DNA of 49,570 nucleotides from Acidisoma sp. L85. Lineage in GTDB: Bacteria; Pseudomonadota; Alphaproteobacteria; Acetobacterales; Acetobacteraceae. This document shows positions 25,862 through 33,114 of the stretch, in pieces. The position numbers and the translations under genes are program-made. The notes under the pieces were generated by a model. That model worked only from the letters and a program-made list of their open reading frames with translations. It was not told the origin of the DNA and made no database searches. Location of the stretch: NCBI RefSeq assembly GCF_009765865.1, contig NZ_LMUQ01000052.1, positions 107,284 through 156,853 on the forward strand, given 5' to 3'. How positions within the stretch are numbered: the stretch's first letter is position 1; every line of letters begins with the position of its first letter.

Positions 25862-26233
25862 ATGTCGTTATCTAAGTTGGACCTAAAGATTCCGGGCAGC
25901 TCATCTCGGTCTACATTCGCTGGTGCGATGGCAAAGGCGCTCAGGGACGGCTACGGGCAGCACACTTCGGCAATCAAGACGGTTGCGCGCTTAACGGGCT
26001 CCCACGAGAGAGCCGTTAAGAACTGGTTTGCCGCTAAGAACGGTCCTCGCGGCGATCATCTCGTTCTTCTGCTGAAGGAATCGGATCATGTCCTCGCGGC
26101 TGTGTTGGCGCTATCAGGCAGAAAGGAAGTACTCGGAGCGCTTCAGGTAACTGCCGGGCGGGAACTCCTTCGAGACATGCTTAGGCAGCTGGACGAGCTA
26201 ACCAGTTGCAGAGCGCAAATCCCGCCGGCCTGA
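25862..26233 (+). CDS. Putative DNA-binding regulator of the recombinase cassette
   Basis: A 123-residue protein starting at ATG 25862 after ACAGGA; the open frame extends upstream to 25787. The centre reads AIKTVARLTGSHERAVKNWF then AAKNGPRGDHLVLLLKESD, the pattern of a helix-turn-helix protein in which AVKNWFAAKNGP is the recognition region. I have seen this layout in alphaproteobacterial phage and recombinase loci. It diverges from the serine recombinase across a 77-base gap, which probably contains both promoters, so autoregulation and control of the recombinase are likely. That role is inferred. Confidence 0.6.
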   Translation: MSLSKLDLKIPGSSSRSTFAGAMAKALRDGYGQHTSAIKTVARLTGSHERAVKNWFAAKNGPRGDHLVLLLKESDHVLAAVLALSGRKEVLGALQVTAGRELLRDMLRQLDELTSCRAQIPPA

Positions 26234-26526
26234 CGATCTTTCCCGCTTCGATGCCGTTGGATTTCTCTTTGGATGCAGTCTTAGCAGTGCTCTGCCGCGT
26301 CAGTCGTCAGGAATCAAACTAGCTCGATTTGCAGGGGGGAAGGTGCTCGCTACCTTCCGTAGCCGCGCGCTCATTCAGGCATCATCTCGCGGACCGTTGT
26401 GCCGTCCTGGCCAGTGTCCTGCAGATCGATAAGCGGACGCGGCGTCTTTACGCGCGAGCTGATAGGGCGTTAGGATCACCGCAGGTAGAGCAACTGCGTC
26501 AATAACCCGCAGCGGGAAGGAAACTG

Positions 26527-26775
26527 ATGAAAACGGTTGTGGGCATCGAGACACTGGAGCGCTCGGAAGCGTTTGCCCGAGCGGCGTGGTGGCTTTGGAT
26601 TGTCGCGACGGCTGCTCTCTTGGTGATGGCCTCGCTCGAGTTCGTCGCATCATTGTTGAACACTGCGAGCGTCGACAGCGGCGACGAAATGGCCCGCGCC
26701 GCAATACTCTTAGCGTCCGCCGCGCTGGTCTATGTCGGCGGACGCGCTGCACGGCACGTCATGGGTGACGACTAG
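26527..26775 (+). CDS. Small two-helix membrane protein
   Basis: An 82-residue protein with a good ribosome site (GGAAGG seven bases before ATG). Two hydrophobic helices are visible: WWLWIVATAALLVMASLEFV near residues 21-40 and AAILLASAALVYVGGRAA near residues 58-75, separated by a short polar loop (NTASVDSGDEMA). Both termini are polar. No family is recognised. It is the first of a group of small plus-strand genes between the recombinase cassette and the MarR gene. The preceding 290 bases contain nothing recognisable. Confidence 0.6.
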   Translation: MKTVVGIETLERSEAFARAAWWLWIVATAALLVMASLEFVASLLNTASVDSGDEMARAAILLASAALVYVGGRAARHVMGDD

Positions 26776-26990
26776 GCCGCCTGGTCCTGGAGCGTCCCGT
26801 CAATCTCATCCGCCATCGCCAAAATCATCTGCGCCGGGGTCGAGGCGAAAGTAAACGCGCGCCGCAAGGCTCGAAGTGACGCCGAGCGGGCGAGCGCTCT
26901 GTAGGCGCCTTGGGAACCCCGCTTATCGCTGAGGTGCCGGCCGGCCAGACCGCAACGTGGCGAGGCCGCGCAGCTGGGGTTGTCTGACAT
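26772..26990 (-). CDS. Small hypothetical protein
   Basis: A 72-residue frame convergent with, and overlapping by four bases, the preceding membrane-protein gene. Third codon positions are strongly G+C-rich, which favours coding, but the composition (Arg, Ala, Ser) is also common in shadow frames and no ribosome site is obvious. The C-terminal segment (FASTPAQMILAMADEIDGTL) looks helical. This is a weak call. Confidence 0.3.
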   Translation of the reverse strand: MSDNPSCAASPRCGLAGRHLSDKRGSQGAYRALARSASLRALRRAFTFASTPAQMILAMADEIDGTLQDQAA

Positions 26991-27069
26991 TCACACCATT
27001 GCCCAGGAAGGGCCGCAGGAGGGACAGATTCCCCTTCTACTCCTGCTCGCCTAATCAGGGGTGAACGGG

Positions 27070-27264
27070 TTGGTTGTCTACACCTTCTACCGTCTGGGTA
27101 CGGCTGGTCATGTGGTAAGCACCGGTGAAGTTGCGTGCGCCGATGACGCGTCCGCACGCGAGGTCGTTGCGCTGTCTTTAGCCCCGCAAGAGACGGCCGA
27201 ACTGTGGGAGGGCATCCGCCACGTGGGCAAAATCACGGGCGCCGAACTACCCGGTGGCGAATAG
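27070..27264 (+). CDS. Small hypothetical protein with a broken paralogue nearby
   Basis: A 64-residue protein from TTG 27070, chosen because its opening VVYTFYRLG aligns with the ATG-initiated ANYNFYRTA of the paralogue at 27917; AGGGG lies eight bases upstream. A GTG at 27061 is the alternative. It continues ADDASAREVVALSLAPQETA then ELWEGIRHVGKI, a short alpha/beta pattern. I recall similar small proteins in alphaproteobacteria but know no function. The pair shows that the family was duplicated within the element. Confidence 0.6.
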   Translation: MVVYTFYRLGTAGHVVSTGEVACADDASAREVVALSLAPQETAELWEGIRHVGKITGAELPGGE

Positions 27265-27325
27265 CTCATCCAAAAGTATTAGTCGCACGTAGGTAAGGCA
27301 GAGCCGTTCCATATGGAGCCAAGCC

Positions 27326-27559
27326 ATGCCGCGCGCCCACAATGCTCTATCCCCACAAGCCGTGCTCACCGGGCTTTTGCGATACCTGGAAGGCTCGGGT
27401 GCCCTAACCCAAGAGGAAGGGCAGGCGATCGTAGTCCGCGCCAATCTCCACCGCATTCATGAGGGAACCGATAGGACTTTAGGCGCTTCCCTGATCATCG
27501 ACAGCCTTCTTCTGAAACTCGACAGGCTTCCCATTCCTCCATCGGAAGGCTCACGATGA
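27326..27559 (+). CDS. Small hypothetical protein
   Basis: A 77-residue protein whose ATG follows GGAGCCAAGCC. It opens with PRAHNALSPQAVLTGLLRYL and has two or three predicted helices, with no membrane segment, cysteine pair or catalytic motif. It lies 61 bases after the previous small gene and may share its transcript. Codon choice resembles that of the neighbouring small genes. I do not recognise the family. Confidence 0.5.
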   Translation: MPRAHNALSPQAVLTGLLRYLEGSGALTQEEGQAIVVRANLHRIHEGTDRTLGASLIIDSLLLKLDRLPIPPSEGSR

Positions 27560-27916
27560 AGAATAATTACAGTTCAAAATATTCCTGGTCGCCATGTCAG
27601 CCACGGGGTTGGCCATCTCAGGCGTATGCGCGGTCCTCAAATCGTACGGCATGCTCTAGTAGCGCCGCCTACTCTTCTCTTAGACGGGAACTGGCATAGT
27701 TATGGGCGGATATGCTGTTGGATGGCTTCGCCCTACCGAAAGGCCTGCTAGAACTGCCGCGTAAGTCTCCGAGCAGTTGTAATTAAATACAGGCGGTGGA
27801 TCGGAACACACAGCTATGTTGCGGTCTTGTGAGAGCACCCGTTGTGCGGCGGTTACATGACGGCGCTAAGTCCGAGCGCGCGCAGATGGAAGTGCGTACA
27901 CGGGACAACAATCGGC
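27560..27916. other. Non-coding region
   Basis: About 360 bases with no supportable gene, RNA or repeat. It separates the small-gene group from the broken paralogue. Confidence 0.35.
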
Positions 27917-28129
27917 ATGGCTAATTACAATTTCTACCGCACCGCTGCGGGTGGGCGTCTCGCATTGGCGAGCGAAGTTTAGACTGCTGGTGGCGCCGAC
28001 GATGTATCGGCACGGTCGGCGGTAGCGAAGGTGTTGGCGCCACGGGAGACCGCCGAACTTTTCGATGGCAGCCGACACGTCGGTCGAATCGAAGGTGCGA
28101 AACCTCCTCGGGAAGGTGATCCCCGGTAA
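27917..28129 (+). pseudogene. Paralogue of the 27070 gene with an in-frame TAG
   Basis: ATG 27917 opens ANYNFYRTAAGGRLALASEV and reaches TAG at 27980-27982 (codon 22). Beyond it the same frame continues to TAA at 28127 with GGADDVSARSAVAKVLAPRE then TAELFDGSRHVGRI. This aligns along its length with the intact protein at 27070-27264 (ADDASAREV, LAPQETAELWEGIRHVGKI). One base change in the TAG would restore a 70-residue protein. Conservation of the rest suggests a recent loss or a read-through stop. A sequencing error is also possible. Confidence 0.75.
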
Positions 28130-28225
28130 CGCCAAGCCGTCCGAGCCGCTCCGCCGCGCTGTCGGCGGCTGTCCCCAAGGCTAACGCGGGGGGGGGGCGC
28201 CATTCGTCATCAAATCCGAACCACT

Positions 28226-28292
28226 GATCTAATTGCGGTGATTGATGCTCACGAAACTGTGAGGCGGCTCGCTAATCGGTCACAATTAGATC
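28226..28292. promoter_or_regulatory. Inverted repeat upstream of the MarR gene, candidate operator pair
   Basis: GATCTAATTG (28226-28235) and its exact complement CAATTAGATC (28283-28292) are 47 bases apart, and the similarity extends weakly into GATT on each inner side. They lie 37-103 bases before the MarR start. MarR proteins often bind inverted repeats near their own promoters, so autoregulation is likely; this is inferred from position. Confidence 0.5.
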
Positions 28293-28328
28293 ACTTAGAG
28301 GCGAACACGTTACGGAACGATACAATCC

Positions 28329-28670
28329 ATGGCCCAGCGCCCTCGCGACGAAGAGGCAACTAGCGACAAGCTTCTTTTGGGGCTGCTTAGCAGCGTCCTC
28401 GGGATGGTGCGAACGAAAGACCCCGACCTTTCTATGCGGCAGCTCGCGGTGCTTTTAACCGCCCATACCGCCGAAACGCGGCAAACCGTTCGGGGTCTCG
28501 CGGCGGCTCTTGATGTCAGCAAACCAGCAATAACGCGGGCGTTAGACAGACTTACGGAACACGCCCTGGTGCGCCGGGTCATCGATCCCGGCGATAGAAG
28601 GTCGGTGCTGGTAGACGTGACGAAAAGCGGGCACGCGCTAGCCCGCAGCCTCGGCCGCGCCTCAGTTTGA
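28329..28670 (+). CDS. MarR-family transcriptional regulator
   Basis: A 113-residue regulator with a winged helix-turn-helix core: TVRGLAAALDVSKPAITRAL then DRLTEHALVRR, followed by the wing DPGDRRSVLVDVTKSG, the standard MarR signature. It is somewhat short, with a reduced C-terminal dimerisation helix. The N-terminal helix contains LLLGLLSSVLGMVR. It probably binds the inverted repeats upstream of its own gene. No obvious target enzyme or efflux gene is adjacent; the next gene is a small zinc-ribbon-like protein. Confidence 0.85.
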   Translation: MAQRPRDEEATSDKLLLGLLSSVLGMVRTKDPDLSMRQLAVLLTAHTAETRQTVRGLAAALDVSKPAITRALDRLTEHALVRRVIDPGDRRSVLVDVTKSGHALARSLGRASV

Positions 28671-28763
28671 GGCAAATCGGACCATGATTCCCGAGATGTG
28701 ACTCCCCCGGAACGTAAGTTCCCGGTATGTTCCCCCATAAGCGAACTCATATATGTGCCGGGT

Positions 28764-29072
28764 ATGGACGATGACGCGGACGTACGAGCAGCGGAAGGCG
28801 AGCGACGCCGCAGGCGGGGCCAAGAGGCCTTGCGCGAACCTCTCGGAAAATGGTCGGGCTGGCGCATCATTGTCCAGTGCCCAAGCCCGTCATGCCCCCG
28901 GCCACGTGAGCTACCCGTCGAAGATCTGATTGAGGCGATGGGCAACGCGACCAAGGTGGGGTCAGTCGTGCGGCGGTTAGTATGTGGGAAATGCCGCGCC
29001 CGGCCGAACTGGGTTACCCTTGCGCACCACGTGGCAAGATATCCCTTGCTCGGAGATCGGCCAGCAGAATAA
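28764..29072 (+). CDS. Small zinc-ribbon-like protein
   Basis: A 102-residue protein from ATG 28764; a GTG at 28698 would add 22 residues. After an acidic-then-basic N-terminus it has two cysteine pairs, CPSPSCP near residue 52 and CGKC near residue 85, which could bind one zinc. Between them lies RELPVEDLIEAMGNATKVGS, which looks helical. Such layouts occur in small DNA-binding or adaptor proteins. No partner is evident; it follows the MarR gene on the same strand. Confidence 0.6.
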   Translation: MDDDADVRAAEGERRRRRGQEALREPLGKWSGWRIIVQCPSPSCPRPRELPVEDLIEAMGNATKVGSVVRRLVCGKCRARPNWVTLAHHVARYPLLGDRPAE

Positions 29073-29108
29073 AAACCCGCAGTCTAAGGATTTGAACCTA
29101 GCAGTCCG

Positions 29109-29133
29109 AAGTATACATGTGAGATGTATACTT
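29109..29133. promoter_or_regulatory. Perfect 10-bp inverted repeat, candidate operator
   Basis: AAGTATACAT and ATGTATACTT flank GTGAG. It lies about 150 bases before the next gene start, in an AT-rich stretch that probably holds a promoter. The GTATAC core also occurs in the inverted repeat at the integrase start, which may mean a shared regulator. Confidence 0.55.
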
Positions 29134-29281
29134 CTTGGCAGGCAATTATATTACCTCAAGTCCCGCGAGAGTCCACTACGGTCTTTCGACAATTTAGGCA
29201 TACTTAAGACCGTCTTTATAAGTATTGGGGATTGCTGCAATATCATTGCCATAGCAACCCACCAACAGTAGGAGTTATATT

Positions 29282-29587
29282 ATGTCAGACATAACAACCG
29301 CCATCACGAATCCCGCGCCCCCTCCGCCCGCCAGTCTTCTTGGCAAGGCTCTGGACGTGGTAATCGAAGCCCTTGAGTCCGGTCTGCCTCCCGACAAGGA
29401 TACTTTCGGCAAAGCATTGGATGCTGCCCTACATGCCCTGGATGCCGAGGAATATGACGATTGCCCCGCCCTCATCCCCCGGGATGGGTGGCGCATTATC
29501 GATGACTTGCAATTCGAACTTGAGCCCGCCGAGCCCACCGGGTCATGCTGCGGAGATGGCGCGACGGCGGGGAGGCTGCCGTCCTAA
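29282..29587 (+). CDS. Small acidic hypothetical protein
   Basis: A 101-residue protein with a strong ribosome site (AGGAG six bases before ATG). The N-terminus is Pro-rich (NPAPPPPASLLGKAL), followed by helical segments including DALDAALHALDAEEY. It is acidic and has a CC pair near the C-terminus. I do not recognise it; size and position fit the small early genes of phages and satellites. The next gene begins two bases after its stop, and a terminator closes the pair. Confidence 0.6.
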   Translation: MSDITTAITNPAPPPPASLLGKALDVVIEALESGLPPDKDTFGKALDAALHALDAEEYDDCPALIPRDGWRIIDDLQFELEPAEPTGSCCGDGATAGRLPS

Positions 29588-29589
29588 TC

Positions 29590-29847
29590 ATGGACGTGAC
29601 GCCTTATCCCGAAAATTCCGAGCCCGCGCGGATATGGCGGGTACTGAAACTGCCCAACACCCCGGTCATCACGAAGCGGCTGGGCAAGGCATTCTCCTGC
29701 GGTGGGCAAGCCGATGTGTGTCTGCGCTTGTCCCGTCCCCTGGATGCCTCCGAGCCGGAAGCGGTGGCGCTGCTGGATGAGCTGGACGCGATGGGTTTCC
29801 GGTGTCGGGTTATTCGGCGGCGGCGGCGCGGGGCGGTTGGCGGGTGA
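29590..29847 (+). CDS. Small hypothetical protein
   Basis: An 85-residue protein from ATG 29590, two bases after the previous stop; an ATG at 29545 is possible. It contains RIWRVLKLPNTPVITKRLGK and a very basic C-terminus (CRVIRRRRRGAVGG), which suggests nucleic-acid binding. It is followed within 30 bases by an intrinsic terminator, so the two small genes form a complete transcription unit. Confidence 0.5.
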   Translation: MDVTPYPENSEPARIWRVLKLPNTPVITKRLGKAFSCGGQADVCLRLSRPLDASEPEAVALLDELDAMGFRCRVIRRRRRGAVGG

Positions 29848-29874
29848 CCTAGACGCTAACAGCGTTCGACGTAG

Positions 29875-29900
29875 AAAAGCCGCTCGCTGAGCGGCTTTTT
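29875..29900 (+). terminator. Intrinsic terminator
   Basis: AAAAGCCGCTC pairs with GAGCGGCTTTT around GCT and ends in five T residues. It closes the two-gene unit at 29282-29847. Confidence 0.85.
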
Positions 29901-30199
29901 CGTTGAACAGGGTAATCACGCAATACGGTTGGAGTTGAGGCTACAAATCCCCGTAATCCACAAGGCGGGGCATCAAACCGCAGTACGTTAACTAACCGGA
30001 TGCCTATCTGAGGCGAATTAGGAAGTGCAATAATTGCGCATCTGCTGCGACTCGCGGCGTACTATATGTAGCTGTCAATTTGCGACTTTAGGCACAAGAT
30101 CAGGTGTTGACGGTGGTCCGCACTAGCCGGACGGCTCTTCATTTGTGAGCACGTTTTTTACCTCGCAAACCTGAATTTGAACGCGGAAGGACATCTTGC
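29901..30199. other. Promoter region of the MBL-hydrolase operon
   Basis: About 300 bases, partly AT-rich, between a terminator and the GTG start of the MBL-fold gene. No gene is supportable. It presumably holds that operon's promoter, but no clear box pair was chosen. Confidence 0.4.
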
Positions 30200-31291
30200 G
30201 TGGCCGATTTCTTCGAGATCGATTTTCTAGAAGTTCACACAGCCAAAAGTGGCGACGCAATTGGAATTAGATATGAAGTGGGTGGCAGTCTTTGCATTCA
30301 CGTGGTGGATGGAGGCTATCAGGCAACGGGCGAAAAGCTTGTTGCGCACATCAATCAGTTCTACGACAGACCAGCCTTTATAGACCACGTCGTAGTGACG
30401 CATCCCGATCAAGATCATGCAGAGGGCTTGCAGGCAGTTATTGAGAGTTTTGCAATTGGGACTCTCTGGATGCTGCTGCCTTGGAACTATGTTGATGAGT
30501 TGCTCCCTAGATTTTCCTATAGCAATCCGGAAAATCTGAAGAGACGACTACGTGAGGCATATCCTTATCTTGCGGAGTTGGAGAAGATCGCGAACCGCAG
30601 GGGTATCAAAATTTGTGAACCCCTACAGGGAGTCAGAATAGGCGAATTCACAGTCTTATCTCCCACTCGGGCACGATACCTGAACTTGGTGGCTTCATCT
30701 GCCAAAACGCCGGAGGAGACGGCTCACGACAATATGCTAGTGCGCGCCAGTCAGTTCGTCTTCGATGCCGCGAGGGCCACAACAGCGTTCATTCGAGCCT
30801 CCTGGGGGCTTGAAGTGTTTCCCCAAGATGGTACGAGCAACGAGAATGAGATGAGCGTTGTACAGTTCGCACGTCTTTGCAATCAGACCATCGTATTAAC
30901 TGCCGACACCGGTAGGGATGGGCTGACCGAAGCCGCCAACTATGCACCTGCTGTTGGCTTAACACTCCCCGGAGGCGTGAACCGTTTTCAGGTCCCGCAT
31001 CACGGCGGGCGCCATAACGTATCGACGGAAATCCTTGACCGCTGGTTTGGAGAGCGCCTGCTGAGCCCTCCGGCCTCAGGATTGGAAAGCTTCACAGCGA
31101 TTGTAAGCGCGGCAGAAGAGGACGAACAGCATCCGCGCAAGGTGGTAAAGCGGGCGTTCATACATCGGGGTGCAAAGCTCATCTCAACCGATGACGGCAG
31201 GGGCACCACGCGCACGGGCCACAACGCACCTGCCCGAGCCGGCTGGAGCGCAGCGATCCCGGTAGCTTACCCCGAAGACATGGAAGAATAG
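30200..31291 (+). CDS. ComEC-like MBL-fold hydrolase of a two-gene module
   Basis: A 363-residue protein from GTG 30200 (GGAAGGA upstream). It has a metallo-beta-lactamase fold of the ComEC/Rec2 type: VVDGGYQATGEKLV near residue 36, the metal motif HPDQDH at 68-73 (THPDQDHAEGL), TADTGRDG near 234, and VPHHGGRHN with His267-268. There is no membrane part in the protein itself. Related MBL domains cut nucleic acids or other phosphodiesters. A membrane protein starts seven bases after its stop, so the two genes form an operon. A hydrolase/membrane-effector defense pair is a reasonable inference from the setting. Confidence 0.78.
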   Translation: MADFFEIDFLEVHTAKSGDAIGIRYEVGGSLCIHVVDGGYQATGEKLVAHINQFYDRPAFIDHVVVTHPDQDHAEGLQAVIESFAIGTLWMLLPWNYVDELLPRFSYSNPENLKRRLREAYPYLAELEKIANRRGIKICEPLQGVRIGEFTVLSPTRARYLNLVASSAKTPEETAHDNMLVRASQFVFDAARATTAFIRASWGLEVFPQDGTSNENEMSVVQFARLCNQTIVLTADTGRDGLTEAANYAPAVGLTLPGGVNRFQVPHHGGRHNVSTEILDRWFGERLLSPPASGLESFTAIVSAAEEDEQHPRKVVKRAFIHRGAKLISTDDGRGTTRTGHNAPARAGWSAAIPVAYPEDMEE

Positions 31292-31297
31292 CCTTAG

Positions 31298-32026
31298 GTG
31301 GCATGGGAACAGTTTCTAACCGCGAGCGGGTTTGACCGCTACGACCGGATAGCTCGCATATCTCCAGCCCTCCTCTGTTTGTTGCCTACGTTCGTGGTCA
31401 TACTCCTCTGGCTCCCCACGGTCTGGACATTACTGGGTAGCCTTGTCTCGCTGGTCGTAGGGTGCGGATTAATCTACGGCCTTGTTCAATTCGTTCGATA
31501 CCAGGGTCGTAGAGTGGAAAAGAAGCTTGGCAACAAAGTGGGAAAGGCGAAGACCGCCGCCCTACTTAGCCACGCGGACCCGCATATTCCCGCGACGACG
31601 AAGGCTCGTTACCATAGATATTTGAGGAAGCACGGGCTAGAGGTGCCTGATCTGGAGCAGGAGAGGGCGGACCCCATTGCTGCATCGGACAGCTATCACT
31701 CTGCTGTGGATTGGCTACTTGAACACACTCGGCCAAATACCAAGAGTTCCATGCTACATAGTGAGAACATCACATATGGCTTTCGTAGGAATCTACTCGG
31801 GCTAAAGCTCGTCGCGATATTGCTGACCCTGATGGCATTGGCAGGTAACACTTACTTCATCTGCGCGCGATCTGATCAATCTCAGCTGATCGCCGGAATT
31901 ATAGTCGAACTCTTTCTGTGTGGCACGTTGAGCGGCTGGCTGTGGGTAATTAACTCCAGTTTTGTTGAAGATGCATCGCTAGCCTATGCACAACGCTTTC
32001 TAGCTCAATGCGAGAAAGCGAAATAG
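31298..32026 (+). CDS. Four-helix membrane protein paired with the MBL hydrolase
   Basis: A 242-residue protein from GTG 31298. After EQFLTASGFDRYDRIARISP come two hydrophobic helices near residues 26-70 (ALLCLLPTFVVILLWLPTVW and LLGSLVSLVVGCGLIYGLV). A cytosolic loop of about 100 charged residues follows, and two more helices lie near 175-230. A 2+2 helix arrangement with a large soluble loop is seen in membrane effectors of several defense systems. No catalytic motif is visible. It is tightly linked to the MBL gene, so the products probably act together. Confidence 0.7.
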   Translation: MAWEQFLTASGFDRYDRIARISPALLCLLPTFVVILLWLPTVWTLLGSLVSLVVGCGLIYGLVQFVRYQGRRVEKKLGNKVGKAKTAALLSHADPHIPATTKARYHRYLRKHGLEVPDLEQERADPIAASDSYHSAVDWLLEHTRPNTKSSMLHSENITYGFRRNLLGLKLVAILLTLMALAGNTYFICARSDQSQLIAGIIVELFLCGTLSGWLWVINSSFVEDASLAYAQRFLAQCEKAK

Positions 32027-32207
32027 CCTCTATAGCCATTTCGGCACGTATTGCCCGGCAGTGTGAGAAATCGATATCGCAATTACGATATATCGCGTAT
32101 TATAAGGGAAACTAGTGAGACGGAAACACTTGGATCGGCATCGGAATGGATTCGACTCCACCGTCCCGCCCGTGTATATTGGCACGGTATTAAGCGGGAG
32201 GCATTTC

Positions 32208-32651
32208 ATGAACGGCTACGACAACCACCCCAATGACCGCGAGCCAATGAACTTCGTCCAGACGTGGTTCGCATGGCGGATCGTCGCCTTGCTGTGCAGG
32301 GTGGCAGCCGGTGCGCTGGTGGTAATCTTCGGCATCTTCGCGATTATTGCCGGGGGACTCTTCGGGCAAGACGCGGAAATGGGCGTCGTCTGGGCGATGT
32401 TCGCCGCACCAGTAGCGCTCTTCGTTGGGGTATGCATCTACACATTGTGGCCGAGGGAGACATCGCGTGAGAAGTGGCTCCGTCAGCAAGCTGCCCGCCC
32501 ATGGGCACCGGAGCATGCCGAGCCGTGGAAGTCCGCGAACCCCGTGCAACTCGGCCAGCCCGCACCGCGCATGTCACCGGATGCCGCATACGACTTGAAC
32601 GAAGCCACGTGGCGGACGCGGGTCGAGCCAACCTTCACGTTGCGCCGCTGA
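32208..32651 (+). CDS. Small two-helix membrane protein
   Basis: A 147-residue protein from ATG 32208 (GGGAGG seven bases upstream); the open frame extends back to 32115. Two hydrophobic helices (residues ~25-50, LVVIFGIFAIIAGGLFG, and ~56-78, WAMFAAPVALFVGVCIYTL) are followed by a 70-residue cytosolic Pro/Trp-rich tail (RPWAPEHAEPWKSANPV). No family is recognised. It is followed by a strong intrinsic terminator, so it ends a plus-strand unit. Confidence 0.65.
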   Translation: MNGYDNHPNDREPMNFVQTWFAWRIVALLCRVAAGALVVIFGIFAIIAGGLFGQDAEMGVVWAMFAAPVALFVGVCIYTLWPRETSREKWLRQQAARPWAPEHAEPWKSANPVQLGQPAPRMSPDAAYDLNEATWRTRVEPTFTLRR

Positions 32652-32681
32652 CCTAATCGCCTACAACTGAATGCCGAACGG

Positions 32682-32708
32682 CCCGCCCTAATCGGCGGGT
32701 TTTCTTTT
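32682..32708 (+). terminator. Intrinsic terminator
   Basis: CCCGCC pairs with GGCGGG around a six-base loop and is followed by TTTTCTTTT. It closes the transcript of the 32208 gene. Confidence 0.85.
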
Positions 32709-32848
32709 ACCGGGGGACGATGGGGTTGGGCCTCTACATCGCCCCCAGGCTTTTCACCATATGGCGAAACTATCGACCCCGGGGTGAGGCCCCACCATAG
32801 TAACCGTCACCCAGGGGCTTCGCCTTTACGGCGAAGAGGATTAAGTCA

Positions 32849-33097
32849 CTACGTGGCGAGCATGTGTGCGAGCGCGTTGGAATAGATGTCCGCTGTGTCG
32901 TAGTCCATGCCTACCTCCTCCATCAGATACAGACGAAAGCCTGAAATTGATCCGCCCAGGGCTTTCCGTACACGGTTGCCGGGTTGCCGTAGCGAAGGCT
33001 GGAAGGCCTTGCGGTAGTGGGCAATCAACTGTTCCCGATTGCGTGGTCGTGGGGCGGAAGCGCAACGGATAGATCCATTGCTGAACTCTATAATCAT
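32849..33097 (-). CDS. Small protein downstream of the virion-like gene
   Basis: An 82-residue protein whose ATG follows AGGAAATTATCGAC. It reads IIEFSNGSIRCASAPRPRNR, then RKALGGSISGFRLYLMEEVG, and ends DIYSNALAHMLAT. It follows the 842-residue virion-like gene by 17 bases on the same strand, so it is probably co-transcribed and may be a small structural or assembly protein. No family is recognised. Confidence 0.6.
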   Translation of the reverse strand: MIIEFSNGSIRCASAPRPRNREQLIAHYRKAFQPSLRQPGNRVRKALGGSISGFRLYLMEEVGMDYDTADIYSNALAHMLAT

Positions 33098-33114
33098 GTC
33101 GATAATTTCCTGTA

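Larger units (their letters stand above)
22445..26233. mobile_element. Candidate nested cassette: serine recombinase, two ParB-like genes, regulator
   Basis: Four genes fit together without gaps: a recombinase and two ParB-like genes on the minus strand with overlap or three-base spacing, and a divergent HTH gene. The cassette has its own recombinase, distinct from the element's integrase. No terminal repeats were found by eye, so the ends are unknown and the outer limits given are only those of the genes. Confidence 0.5.
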
